A stretch of 64,000 nt of DNA from Diphasiastrum complanatum. Its lineage: Eukaryota > Streptophyta > Lycopodiopsida > Lycopodiales > Lycopodiaceae. Position numbers and translations under genes: made by a program. The DNA lies in assembly GCA_029204225.1 (NCBI GenBank), contig CM055106.1:15947278-16011277 (forward strand). The letters are read 5' to 3'. How positions within the stretch are numbered: the first letter of the stretch is position 1; every line of letters starts with the position of its first letter. The notes under the pieces are model-generated. The model saw only the letters and a list, made by a program, of their open reading frames with translations, did not search any database and had not been told where the DNA came from. Positions 45,725 through 57,605 of this stretch are shown piece by piece.

Positions 45725-47672
45725 TTAACAACTTGCTTCTTGTACACCAAGCCATAATCGAAAGTGCCTTTGACATATCACAAAATGCGTTTGGCTACCT
45801 TCCAATGTGTTTATGTAGGTGCTGCCATAAACTGACTTACAATACCAACATCATAGCATATATCTGGTCTAGTCATGGTAAGATAAATCAAGCTCCCTAC
45901 TAGTTGCCTATGCAGCGTAGCATCAAATGGTCGTGATTCGTCAAGCTTAGAAAGCTTTTTATCTGGTTCAATAGGAGTGTTCACTGGCTTGCAATCTTGT
46001 AGCCTGAACCTGTGCAACAACTCTCTAACATACTTCACCTATGTTAATAGATCATCATCAAGAGGAATCCTCATTGTACCATCTTTCCCACTGGATGTGT
46101 CCGTCTTCTCAGCATCCTCATCTTCATACATCTTGGATTCATCAAAGATAACATCACAACTAACATGTATTTTGTTCTCCACTAGATCAAAACATCTATA
46201 GCCCTTCACACGATCATCATATCCTAGGAATGTGCACTTTATAGCTTTTACATCAAGCTTACGTCTTTCTTCCTTAAGAATGTATACAAAGGCCTTACAT
46301 CCAAAGATTCGCAAATGTTTTACCTTTGACTTCTTCTTCGTGAATGCCTCCTAAGGTGTTATCTTTGGTATGGCAATGGTAGGACTTCTATTTTGAAGAT
46401 AGACTGCGGTACTGCAAGCTTCTGACCAAAAATCTTTTGGTAGCTTCATCTCAACTAGCATAGATCTAGCACTTTCCACAATCATACGATTCTTGCGCTC
46501 AGCTACACCATTGAGTTCAGGAGTATGAGCTTGTGTAAATTGTCTTTTGATCCCACATTGATCACAAATCCTCTCACCATTTCCAATTTCTTCATCAAAC
46601 TAAGGCTTCCTAGGTTCAAATGACCAAGCCTTTTATGCCACAGTTCAATTTGTGATGGAATGGATGAGATAAGTCCATGTTGCCCCTTATTTGTAGCATT
46701 CAACCTGTACAATTTAGTGTTGGGCTCCCTTATACCATCTGCAATAACTTTGAGCTTTTGGTTCACATCCTTCACAAAGCAACGATCATGGGCAAATTCT
46801 ACTTTCAACTTTTGATCAGTAATGACACCAACAGAAAGTAGATTTTTCTTCAAACCTGGTACATAAAGTACCTCCTTAATCATCATGCTTTTTTCATTAA
46901 GTAGTTGGATTGAAATGGTGCCTATCCTCTTGATCTTGCACACATCACCATTTGCTTGTGAAACAGACATTCCATTATCCAACTCTCTCAAACTGCTGAA
47001 CCAATCCTTGTTACCTGTCATGTGTCTCGTGGCTCCCGAGTCAATGTACCACGCTTGATCATCTTGATTAGATGACAATGCTGATATGAAGATGCTAGAG
47101 TCTTCAATCTCACCTTCGTCGACAAGATTACCTGCTTGCTTTGGTTTTTCCTTGCTTGATTCCACCAAGAATTTCTGACATTCACTTTTCAATAGCCCTT
47201 TTTGCCGCAATGGAAGTATTTGCCCTTCTTCTTGGTCTTATTGGATGATCCCTCATCCTCCTGAGTCTTGCCAAATTGCTGCTTAGACTTCTTTTTACCC
47301 TTTTCTTTGCCTTGTTTTTGGCATGTCGCAATTGCTTGATTGTCAGTATTTTGACGTCTAGCTTTCACCATTTCTCATCGTTGCTCCTCCTACATCAAAA
47401 TTCCTATGAGTTCATTAAAGGTTGGTAATCTTTCTCTTGATGTTATCCTAATCAAAAGAATCTGATAAGGTTCTACAATGCCACACAATGCATTGTGCAC
47501 CAGCTCAACATCACGTATGCGCTCACCAATAGAATGCAGTTCATCTCTCATTGTCTTGATTCTGGTCATGTAAGTCTGAATGTGCTCTCCTTGCTCCATT
47601 CAGACACTATTCAGCTTTGACTTTAGAAACATAATCCTAGATGGATTTGACATCTCGAACTGTTCCTTTAAC
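45725..47672 (-). pseudogene. Ty1/copia gag-pol of the 42361-47672 element
   Basis: From 47672 down: gag (RIMFLKSKLNS, MEQGEHIQTYMTRIKTMRDE) and a zinc knuckle reading YFHCGKKGY, with its first Cys and His changed to Tyr. The protease is intact (WYIDSGATRHM). GAG-pre-integrase follows (ELWHKRLGHLNLGSLSLMKKL). Integrase is then almost wholly lost; only its C-terminal part (MRIFGCKAFVYI) and the linker remain. The end of RT is present (YVRELLHRFRLQDCKPVNTP, LVGSLIYLTMTRPDICYDV). Frameshifts and stops are frequent. Same family as the plus-strand gag at 50563. Confidence 0.88.
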
Positions 47673-48967
47673 ACATGTATGAAGAAATATCTTCCAAAGT
47701 CTTTGCAATATATTGTTGATCTAACTTGTTTGCAAGGCCGCTTCGCTTTTGAGGAGGAGAATATGTATTACCTTATTACATATTTTTTTTTGCGAAATGA
47801 TAAAATTATGATGCAAATACATAATCCCATTCAAATGTCAAAGACAATAATTTGAATAAGAAGAAATATCTAACGGTTGCAGCAAAGTTAATATTATCCA
47901 TATGGTCCAACAACATATCAAAGGGCCAACAACATGTTGGTCTATCAAATGTTAAATATGTGTACTTAAAGGACATACCTTTAAACAATGTAATAAGACT
48001 CACTTTAAGGAGAAGAACAATTCAAAAAGAATATTCTCGATGACATCGACTATTCGCACCTCATTTAAACATTGTAACCTTCCACGTGCTTGATTCTTAT
48101 TGGATCAAGGTTGTGTGAATAGGATGCCACATCAGAATTTGTACAGATGTAATTTTCTTATTTTTTGTAATTAGTTAATTAACTATAAATAAGAACCAAC
48201 ACATCGGTTTCTAAGAGATGTGTACATTCGCACTCGAACATCTATTAGTAGTGCATAAACACTTCATTGTAACCACCAAGTTTTTAGAAGAATAGAGAAT
48301 TGTCTTGAGCCTTTGAGTCTTCACTGCTCTTCGCGTGCATGTGCTATATGTGTGCTGAGTGCTTCCGTGTTCACAGTCGATAGTCTCACTCTATTAGATA
48401 TGTCATATGTTTGATAACTCTGGTCAGACAATCTTTTTAGTTTCGATAATGTTGTGATTGAATGTCCGTCTATTTGATATTGAAATTGTCTTCGGACTTA
48501 GACATTATAAATGATTCATTGTGTTGTTGTAAATCGATGCTATAGTTAGATCACTTATGGATACTCGAACTGTTTAGACTTGAGATCGATTGTTTGTTCA
48601 AATGAGCAATAGCCAGTTGTTGAGGATTGACTGTTGGATCTCATCTAAGTCGTTCCAAGACATTTGTGTGAATCTCTATGTCGGAGAAACTGATGCAATA
48701 GTGTTTATCCTTGTCTGACAAACTTTATTAGGATCATAGTTCAATGTATTGAATTGGACGATAAGTCGAATGTTCTCTTATTCAATGAAATACGTCTAAA
48801 AAGAAAATTGTCTAGATCAACTATCTTTTGGTTATTGTATGTACAGTCACATTTAACTGGTTGCCAATTCTGCTGAATGTCTGTCGACAACCAGATTAAT
48901 TACTCAAAACAATAAATGACACAAAATCATCTATAATCTCACCAAGTAGTGGTCCCTTTGTGGTTCA
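47673..48967. other. Non-coding; probable LTR fragment with TATA near 48187
   Basis: No supported gene. AACTATAAATAAG near 48181-48193, followed by a T/C-rich transcribed-looking stretch, resembles a plus-strand copia LTR core promoter. No partner LTR was found in the window. Confidence 0.4.
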
Positions 48968-49244
48968 TTGAGTTAGAATTAAAGTTGAATCACTGTGCTA
49001 CTGTACTGTGGGTCCTATCAGTGGATAAGGATCAGTTGGCCTCGCCACGAGGCAAGTCGACGGGACACGTGTGCCGCCAACAACAACCTGGGTCATGCAT
49101 GGGTTGCCTGAGTGAACAACTATATGTACAGTGTAATTTCGTTTTGAGAAGTACAGTTGCTATGTGAGCTTGCTGTGGAGAGTGTTTTCTATTTGTGTTA
49201 CTGTGTAGCATAATCTGTGTTCCTGTGCAAAGCAAATTCTAAGT
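48968..49244 (+). mobile_element. 5' LTR fragment of a plus-strand copia
   Basis: It matches 42361-42660 inversely. The left end is truncated at 48968. It is followed immediately by a PBS, so this is the 3' end of a 5' LTR. Confidence 0.75.
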
Positions 49245-49256
49245 TGGTATCATAGT
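49245..49256 (+). other. Primer-binding site
   Basis: TGGTATCATAGT resembles the Met-tRNA PBS, with G-to-T and C-to-T changes near its 3' end, and lies directly after the LTR match. Confidence 0.65.
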
Positions 49257-50562
49257 GGTACAGGGAGTGTACACAGTACAACATCGTTGTTGAAGAGAGC
49301 TTTAGGAGAACTGTCTTCTGAGAGTTTGGGGTTTACGACGGGTTGAAGACGGAAGGAAAAACACTAGTGCAGAGAGTTTAGCACACAGAAGCTTGGTAAG
49401 CTTGAGACTGTGTGAGGATTTAGAGACAAGGGTTGTCGGCTGAATCAGAACCTCGACAAACAGAATTTTGAAATTCCAAAGCAGGCTATTCGGTGTTTTC
49501 AGTAAGTGTGCAATCAATCGGACACCGTTTGACAAACGGATTGAAGCATCAGCTTTCTAGTGGTAGGGCGACCTCAGAGCAATTGATTTGGCCAGCCAGA
49601 GAGCTGTGAAAAGTAAGCCAAGATCAAAAGTTGCAAAAAAAACTCTGGTCAAGGGTTTGGAAGCCTAAATACTTGATTTTCTCTCTATTCTGAACTGTTT
49701 TGGTTGTTGTGAAATCTCAGGAGAAGGGCATCCTGGCAGTACGAATTAGACCTGAAGTGGACGTGGACAGCCACAAGTAGTACAACGTGCTGGATCTACG
49801 AGATCTGGGTGGCCAAAACCCTGCAGCCATAGCTTGAAACTCGTGAAGGAGAAGGAGGCCGCGAGGAGGCTGTCGTGCGCGGTGAAGAGAGTGGAGCTGT
49901 AGCGCTCCGAAGTATCCAGCGGCTGGAGTACCCTGTTTCAACGTTTTGGAAAGATCATAGTTGTAGGATTGAGGGTAGATACGGATCGACGGTTGAGATC
50001 GCGCTACTTAAGATGAATATCCACAGTTGGATCAAAATCGACCTTTAGATGGAGCCTGAAGGGCAGTTGAAGAAGGCAAAGAGGCTTTGAAGTAATTATA
50101 GCCATTCAACTTCAGTAAAAATTTTCACATGGAAAGTTGAGTTGGGTCCCAAGTTCATGAAGTGTGAAGTTTCTTCACTCTGAAGAAACAGTTCAAAAAC
50201 GAAAAAAGTCCCTATTTTTGGGTCATTTGTCCGTTTTGACCCAAACGAAAGGCTATAACCTCCAAACAAAGGGCACCCAAACTGTACTTGCAAGTACGGT
50301 ACAACAAAACAGAGCGATTGCAGCGGAGAAAGTGTTTGGAGTGCGCCAAAAGTGATTTCACCATTCAATTGGGCACGTAGTTGGGAGTTGACGACTGAGT
50401 GCATTTTGGAAGGCAACGCCGATTTGGCTTTCAAATTGGTGAAAAAGCGGCGAGTGGCCTGGTAAGGGAAAAAGTTCAGGTCATTATTTTTAACTTTTGA
50501 CATCATTGTTGGCCTCGGCATACTGTTTTTAGCCTACGACAAAAGTTTCAAGCAGTTTTGCG
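49257..50562 (+). other. Untranslated leader of the copia element
   Basis: About 1.3 kb separates the PBS and gag ATG, with no supported ORF on the plus strand. This is long for a copia leader. It may contain an insertion or a packaging region; nothing specific is visible. Confidence 0.5.
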
Positions 50563-51446
50563 ATGACAAACATGGGAGAGTCCATTTTGAGTGAAAGTAA
50601 CAAATTGGACGAGATTTCCAACTATGCAGTGTGGAAATTCAAAATAAAAAACATACTGATGGAGAAAGACGTGTGGGAAGTCGTCACAGGCGATGAGATA
50701 AGGCCGCCAAATGAAGCGGATATCAAAGTGTTTGACAAAAAGTTGAGTAAAGCTTTGACCTTCATTAACTTGTCAATAAAGGATCACATCATTACCCACA
50801 TTTGTGATGCTATTCAACCCAGACAGACATGGGATGTGCTAAAGGAGCAGTTCGAGACGTCAAATCCGTCAAGAATCATGTTTCTGAAGTCAAAGTTGAA
50901 TAGTGCCCTCATGGAACAAGGAGAGCACATTCAGATGTATATGACCAAAATCAAGACAATGAGGGATGAACTGCATTCTATTGGTGAGCGCATACGTGAT
51001 GTGGAACTGGTGCACAATGCATTGTGCGGCATTGCAGAACCCCATCAGATGTTTGTGAGCGGAATAGCATCAAGAGAAAGATTGCCAACCTTTGACGAGC
51101 TCATGGGAATCTTGATGCAGGAAGAGCAACGGCGAGAAATGGTGAAAGCTAGACGTCAAAATACTGGCGATCAGGCACTTGCGACACGCCAAAAACAAGG
51201 CAAGGGCAAGGGCAAGAAGAAGTCTAAGCAGCAATTTGCCAAGTCTCAAGAGGATGAGAGATCTTCCAGTAAGACCAAGAAGAAAGTCAAGTGCTTCCAT
51301 TGTGGTAAAGAGGGCCATTAGAAGATTTGAATGTCGCAAATTCTTGGCGGAACAAGGCAAGGGGAAACCAAAGCAAGCAGGTAACCTTGTCGATGAGGGT
51401 GAGATTGAAGACTCTAGCATCTTCATATCTGCATTGTCATCTAATC
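50563..51446 (+). pseudogene. Copia gag, nearly intact but truncated
   Basis: A 252-codon open frame starts MTNMGESILSESNKLDEISN, with the usual gag pattern NYAVWKFKIKNILMEKDVWEVV and IMFLKSKLNSALMEQGEHIQ. A lysine-rich region follows, then a zinc knuckle KCFHCGKEGH ending in a stop. After a frameshift the frame resumes at ECRKFLAEQGKG and NLVDEGEIEDSSIFISALSS, then ends at the start of the next element. Protease and everything downstream are missing. It shares long blocks with the minus-strand gag at 47189-47672. Confidence 0.88.
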
Positions 51447-51610
51447 TTTCTTAATTTCGCATATTTCCGCACGCTAATTCAATCAAGATAAATACTCTTC
51501 TATTAGTACATAGATCAGAAACAAACCCGATTGAAGACACTGATATTAGTTTGATTTATTCAAACTTTCATCGTATTTTCTGTGGAAGAATTATTCTTAT
51601 TTTTCCTACA
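51447..51610 (+). mobile_element. 5' LTR end (U5) of the next plus-strand copia
   Basis: AT-rich non-coding sequence ends ...TTTTTCCTACA directly before a PBS. The upstream part of this LTR was lost where it meets the gag at 51446. Confidence 0.6.
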
Positions 51611-51611
51611 G

Positions 51612-51623
51612 TGGTATCAGAGT
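51612..51623 (+). other. Primer-binding site
   Basis: TGGTATCAGAGT matches the Met-tRNA PBS except for its last base; one G separates it from the LTR's terminal CA. Confidence 0.8.
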
Positions 51624-51753
51624 GTACAACATTTGTAATTGATACAGTGATTTAGAGCATTCAGTGTCGATGCAGTGGTATCTTCGCACCCCTCTCAGCA
51701 TTCTTCATACATCCATCAGCAAGCCTCATCTGGAGTTATTCAGAAAATAGAAG

Positions 51754-53773
51754 ATGTCGTTGATCAGCCATATTCAGGCTAAGATCACTACGATCTTGGA
51801 TCCAGAAGGTTCAGACTATTTGATTTTGAAATTAAAGATTTGATTTGAAAATTAAAGACCTCACTCATATTGAAGGACGAAGGTCTATGGCAATGGGTAG
51901 AACCAATAGAGGAGAAGCCAATGGTTACTCATGGCAAAGAACTTCGAGAATGGAGTTTGAGAAATGACAAATCTATAGCAATTATTGCGTCTTCAGTGCA
52001 TGACAATATAATGCTAGATCTTACATCAATTTCAAACGCAAAAGATTTATGGGAAGAATTGCAAACCAAGAATGAGACTCAATCTAGTAAACAAATCATG
52101 TTCTTGGAAGACCAATTAACTTACCTACAGTGGGACGACAAAGACCTGGACACATTCGTACAAAAGATAAAAGACATGTTTATTTCCTTGCAAAATTTCG
52201 ACACGTAAAATGCAATTTCAAAGGAAAAACAACTTAGTTATTTTCTTCGAGCCCTACCCAGGTCATTCCACACATCTCGAACCTTATTGGCGAAAGATGC
52301 GACAATGACACTTCAAAAGGCAATAGACAGAGTCAAAGAGGAAGTAGAAGCTCATGAACGCTATGACGGCAATGGTGATTCCAAAAATGCTCTATTTACT
52401 TAGAAGAATAAATCTTCTAAGAAGTCTAAGTTTAAGAGGGAGTCATCTAAAAAGAATGAGTTTAAGACAAATGATCAACAATATGAAAAACAACAGAAAA
52501 ATTTTGGTGATAAGAAGATCTGCAACAGATGCAAAAGATCAGGTTACACAGAAGACAAGTGTTGGTTAAATCCAAAGATTGAATACATTCATTGTCATAA
52601 ACGAGGTCATGTAGCAGTAGACTATTATCATAATCTCAGAAACAAAAAGGAGCAGAATCAAAGTGAACCTTCATATTCAAACTATGTCGAAGACAAAGCA
52701 GAATGCTCCATAGCAGTAGAAGATAGGACAACAAGGAACTCAGTAGCTTATGTTAGTGTTGATCAATGTTGTTCAACAAACTCAAAAATTCAAGAAGTAA
52801 TACTTGATTCAAGAACCACCTCACATTTTTTTTCCTCAAAACGAATATTATCTGAGTACAAGAAGACGAATTATTCGAAATTCATTATACTGGAGACGGT
52901 TCTAAGCACGTGGTTAATGGAACTGGTGTACTATGGCTAGACACGAATCAGGGTGACAAGAAACTGGAGGAAGTTCTCTATGTCCCTACTCTTGACAAAG
53001 ATCTTCTATCTGTAGCTAAGATAGTCGATACAGGCATGTCAGTAACCTTCACAAAGAACTCTTGTAAACTGTTCGAGGAAGATTCTGATAACCTAGTTGC
53101 TAAAGGCAATAGAGAAGGGAATTTGTATCACTTGAACATTCAAATTCGAATCGAACAAGCGAATCAAACTCAAGAATCAACAGATATACTGTGGCACAAG
53201 AGGCTATGTCACATGAACATGGAAGCCTTGTACCAAGCCAACAAAAGTCAAAGAATTGAAGGAGTTGAAATCAAAAGTAGAGATATTCGAACTACCTGCG
53301 AATCATGTCTTAAAGGCAAGATGACTAGAACACCTTTCAGTAAGGATGTTTATGAAGCAACTAAAGTACTTGAAATTGTGCATTTAGATGTTTGTGGACC
53401 ATTCGGAGTATTGTCGTTGGGTGATGCAAAATACTTCATTACGTTTATTGATGACTTTAGCAAGTTCGCTGTGGTATACTTTATACGTACAAATTGTAAG
53501 GCTTTTGAAAAATTCGTTGAGTATACGAATTGGGCTGAGAAGCAGACATGCAATAAGTTAAAGTAGATTCGCACAAATCGTGGAGATGAGTACATTTCCA
53601 ACGAATTCAAGGCTTACTGTACTGATCGAGGTATTATGCATATGAAGACTGCATCATACACACCTCTGGACAATGGAATAGCTGAACGAAGGAATCGTAC
53701 ACTTATCGAAGCTGCAAGGTGTATGATGCTCATGTGAAAGCACCAAAACAGTTGTGGGTAGAAGCAGTGGCTG
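51754..53773 (+). pseudogene. Ty1/copia gag, protease and integrase (decayed, 3'-truncated)
   Basis: gag begins at an ATG at 51754 (MSLISHIQAKITTI) but is soon broken. It continues with LKDEGLWQWVEP, LREWSLRNDKSIAIIASSV and KQIMFLEDQLTYLQW. Two knuckles follow: CNRCKRSGYTEDKC (His to Tyr) and a second with Cys lost. The protease reads LDSRTTSHF for DSGA. GAG-pre-integrase has LWHKRLCHMN. Integrase has VHLDVCGPFG, FITFIDDFSK, RTNRGDEYIS (Asp to Asn) and PLDNGIAERRNR. Similarity stops after LWVEAVA at 53773. RT and RNase H are absent. Confidence 0.9.
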
Positions 53774-55542
53774 TCAGAGATGTATTTGAAGTCATCAATG
53801 TGTCGGGTATGTCGGGCACTTCGATGTGTCAAATATGTTGGATGATGAGGTGAGTCGAGTATATACACGGAGTTGAGTTTTAACAAACCCCAAAGTTCGA
53901 AAATCTTGAAGATGGGAGAACTGCGAAAATTGCGAAAAACGCAAAGGTCCAAAAATGCGAAGTTGGACTTCGGCTTGTCCAGGATGCTCATTACTTAGTG
54001 GATTTGAGCATTGAAATCCACCTAGATGTTCTTGGACTCTTGGAGTCTATATAACATTTAGGAACTCACCCATCTCTAGGACCTGATTTCAGTTTTCAAT
54101 TGTTGGAATCCTCTCCTTTCTTGTATTTAGTTACCATAGTTCGAGAGAGATGTTGATTGAAGTTTTACTCTCAGCTTCTAGTTGGTTGGGTGGTTTGGCT
54201 CCATAGTAGTCCTTTTGGTGTATGCAACAGGCTCTAGAGGATCTTCACTTGGCGATTCCTACACAAGGGATTTGATCTCATCAACTCTAACAAAGCCTGA
54301 TCGTCTCCAAATGAGACTGTCAAGGATTTGAAACTTGGAAACTTGTTGGATGAGTTGATTGCTCTTGTCCAAAACAGAAGGTACATCATCATGAATAAAT
54401 AAAACATTTGTTTTAGCATTTCTTTTTTGAACTTCGAAATAAGTCTGAATTTGTGGTGCATGTGTCAGATTACGTTGGATGGTCTCCAAGGCAAAGAACA
54501 CAGTGATGCCTTGCCAAGATGGTTTGGACAGTCTTCTACACCTAAAGAAGAATTCAATTTATGCCTTCTTTCATGGCAATAGATTTCCAAGATAAGGTTC
54601 TTCCAAAGAACGATGTGTTGTTTTCAAAATGTCAATGAAGGGACCTGCTTCAAGAGTGGATCTAGTAAATCGAATGTGACGAACAAGCAATGGAGAGATC
54701 TAAAAAATGTTTGCGTTCAATTTGATCACACTAGAAGATCAACAATGGCATGTCATGTCTATGACCCAAGGTACTGTTTTTCTTTTCCATGTTGGATAAG
54801 ACTTTTTTCAATGAAGAAAAACTTACGAACGTGTTCTTGATTTCTCTAGTTCAATGTACAAGAGCTATTGAGCATAACTACATGTGAGATGGAAGAAGAG
54901 GATAGTAAGGCACAAATTTTATTTTGGGAGATGCTCAACACAGTCACAAAGCATTTTGGTCATGACTGCGGACTTTTGTGAGTTCATGGCAAACAAGTCC
55001 CAGGCAAACTGGAGGGCAGTTCAAACAATGTAGGGGGCGCAAATAATGTCATGAGTGGTCATGAGAGGTCATGCCTATTTCATTTGGAACAAAGTCTCTT
55101 GAGACACACCAGTGCATACGTTCCAAAGGAACAACAAGCTCAATACAAGATATTATGCGAAAATTGGAGGGCTGTCACAACCAAGGAAGAAGCATTGAAA
55201 CATTACAGGTTAATAAGGTAGTGTGGCGGATAACAAAAGTTAAGGAATGCAATTTGGATAGTTGGTTGAGCTGGTGGAATGTCAAAATTTCTCATTGGGA
55301 ATATCTCATGGTGGTAGTACATTTTTTATATAAATCAAGACCACAAAATATAATCTATTTTCTATCACAAATTCTAATTGATCACTATGAACTATTTTTG
55401 TTACTAGATATTGAAACATTCATGTTTGCATTTCTTAGGAGTCGAATAGTAATGCTTCTACAAATACTCCACGGACCAATTTATCGGAATCCAAACATGG
55501 TAATTGGCTAGCTAGAGAGGGGCAAAAAGATTAATTTTTTTT
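53774..55542. other. Unclassified; TATA-bearing LTR-like piece at the left
   Basis: GAAAATTGCGAAAAACGCAAAG and TGCGAAGTTGGACTTCGGC (53920-53970) echo motifs of other LTRs, and TCTATATAACATT near 54045 looks like a TATA box. This suggests a plus-strand LTR fragment. From 54250 to 55540 only short frames are found, with no recognisable domain. Confidence 0.4.
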
Positions 55543-55735
55543 TTGTATGATGCAGTTGTCTCTGACATGGCAAATACTGCATTGCAAAGTGGAAAACAAC
55601 ATTCAAATATTATAGGAAAAGATTTGGGAGCTAGATTGAAAAATATAATTGATAAAAGCTCATCAAAGCATCCATTCAGACCAACAACAATAGCACAAAT
55701 GTTGTCATTAAGATCTAAATTTGCTCATGTTACTA
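55543..55735 (+). other. Short open frame, unrecognised
   Basis: A frame of about 64 codons (MYDAVVSDMANTALQSG, then IIGKDLGARLKNII) is open until it enters the antisense of a copia element at about 55740. Composition is protein-like, but I recognise no domain and see no splice context. Confidence 0.25.
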
Positions 55736-55739
55736 AGAA

Positions 55740-57413
55740 ATGCAAGGAAAGAGGTCACCCTAACAAAAATAGTTTTAAAAGAATGCTCATCAAGTTTCTT
55801 TCTGTTGTCCTTTGGGACATGAGCATAAGTTGTGCATCCAAATACTTTCAAATGTTTGATTGAGGGTTTAAACCCAGTCCAGACCTCATAAGAAGTTTTG
55901 CTGTTAGCAACACCCTTAGTTATGCATAGATTCTGCAAATAAGTTGTTGTTGAAACAACATGTTGCCAAAATGATTTGGGCAAAGAAGCATGTGTGATCA
56001 TGCATTTAGCAGACTCAACTAAGGTTATGTTCTTCCTTTCAGCCAATCCATTTGACTGTGGAGAATAGGAAGCAACAAATTGTTGCTTGATGCCATGAGG
56101 AAATTGACAACTTTACAGTCTAAATCGAGAACTGAAGAATATTTAGACATGTTATCTATTGATGTATAGTTAAGGTGACCAAGTCTATAATATCCTTGTC
56201 TCTTTCCGAATGCAAGAAATCTCCTGCTCTTATCAAGAATTTGACAGGAATCTGTCAGAAACTCTACCCTATGTCCTAAATCTGTGATTTGACTTATTGA
56301 TAGTAGATTTGTTGTCAGATTTGGGACCTAAAATACATTTGGTATAAGCTTCAACATTCCATTCTAAAAATTCATCCTCATAGTACCTTCACCTTCAATT
56401 ATGACGTGGGAACTGCTGTCTCCAAGGTGAACAAATTTCTTTGTGCAGTAGGGTGAATAGTCGATGAACCATTCTTGATGGCTTTTCATGTGTTGTGTAG
56501 CTCCAAAATCGAGGTGCCACTCCTCTGATTGTTCGACATAGTGATGGCTCACCATGAAGACTTCATGCTCATCATCATCTTCGATCTTCTACTTGGTGTC
56601 GGTTGCATGAGCTTGCTGATCCAACTGTTTCTTCTTCTTGTCGTTGTTGAACTTCAAGACTCGACAGTCCTGGATCTCATGATTTGGTCTCTTGTAGTAC
56701 CTGTAGAAGAGTCTTTTCTTGTTGTTCTGAGCAGGTGGCTGATTTTGGGACTTCTGTGACTGCTTTTGATTGTTGTCAGTTTGTCGAACAACTTTCTTCT
56801 TTTGTTGCTTTCTTGAGCCCTTCTTGGAGAATAATGTCTGTGAGTTGTTGATGGAGGATGAAGATGCTCCACCTCTTCTTGTTTACTCCTACAACAACAT
56901 AGTTATGACTCTAGATAATGTGATGTCTGAGTGTGTGGAAACCATCATCACCTAGTTTTGATAGAAAGACGGTAAGCTTGACAATAAGGTCATTACAGCA
57001 TCAGAGTCTTCAATTGTTGGACCTATTGCTGCCATCTGATCCATTAGAGTCTTAAATTCATTTATGTGATTCTGAATAGAATCATCATCTGACATTATGA
57101 GAGAGAAAAATTTTCTCCTCAAATGTAGCTTTGAAGTGACATCCCTCACTTCATATAATGTACTCAATATGTCCCAAGCTTCTTATGATGATTGAGCTTT
57201 TCTGATATGACCAATTTGTGTGTCTAAGATGTTAAGGGTGATCAAGACAAAAGCCTTGCCATCCCTGAGCTTCCATTTGGAAATGACTTGCTCATCGACA
57301 CTGGGAAGTAGTTTGATTCCAATGACTATTTCCCATAATTCTTTGGCCGTCAGTACTACTCTCATTTTAAAGTTCCATAAATGGTAATTCGAACTATCAA
57401 GTTTCTCTACCAT
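55740..57413 (-). pseudogene. Ty1/copia gag-pol, integrase core and 3' half deleted
   Basis: gag starts at the ATG at 57413 (MVEKLDSSNYHLWNFKMRVV) and is broken near 57185 by a stop. It continues with TSKLHLRRKFFSLIM and DAVMTLLSSLPSFYQN. The knuckle reads FYRYYKRPNHEIQDC, with both first Cys as Tyr. The protease reads LDFGATQHM. The GAG-pre-integrase region is worn. The integrase core is deleted near 56100, leaving ERKNITLVESAKCM and FGCTTYAHVPKDNRKKL. The element breaks off at about 55740. Same broad family as 34604-37806. Confidence 0.88.
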
Positions 57414-57593
57414 TAAAGCAAACTGTTATTGTGAATCCATTTGGAATTTTAAAATGAGTATATGTAGATAGTAGATTAATATGACTAAAAACAATAATAG
57501 CAATTGCCTACACTACATCAAAACAACTATTCTGATATTATATGCTCTAGATTTGCCTTTAGGAATCAGAGAACGTGGTTTGATATCATGCTA

Positions 57594-57605
57594 GCTCTGA
57601 TACCA
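57594..57605 (-). other. Primer-binding site
   Basis: The minus strand reads TGGTATCAGAGC, a perfect Met-tRNA PBS, directly after the LTR's terminal CA (57607-57606). Confidence 0.9.
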
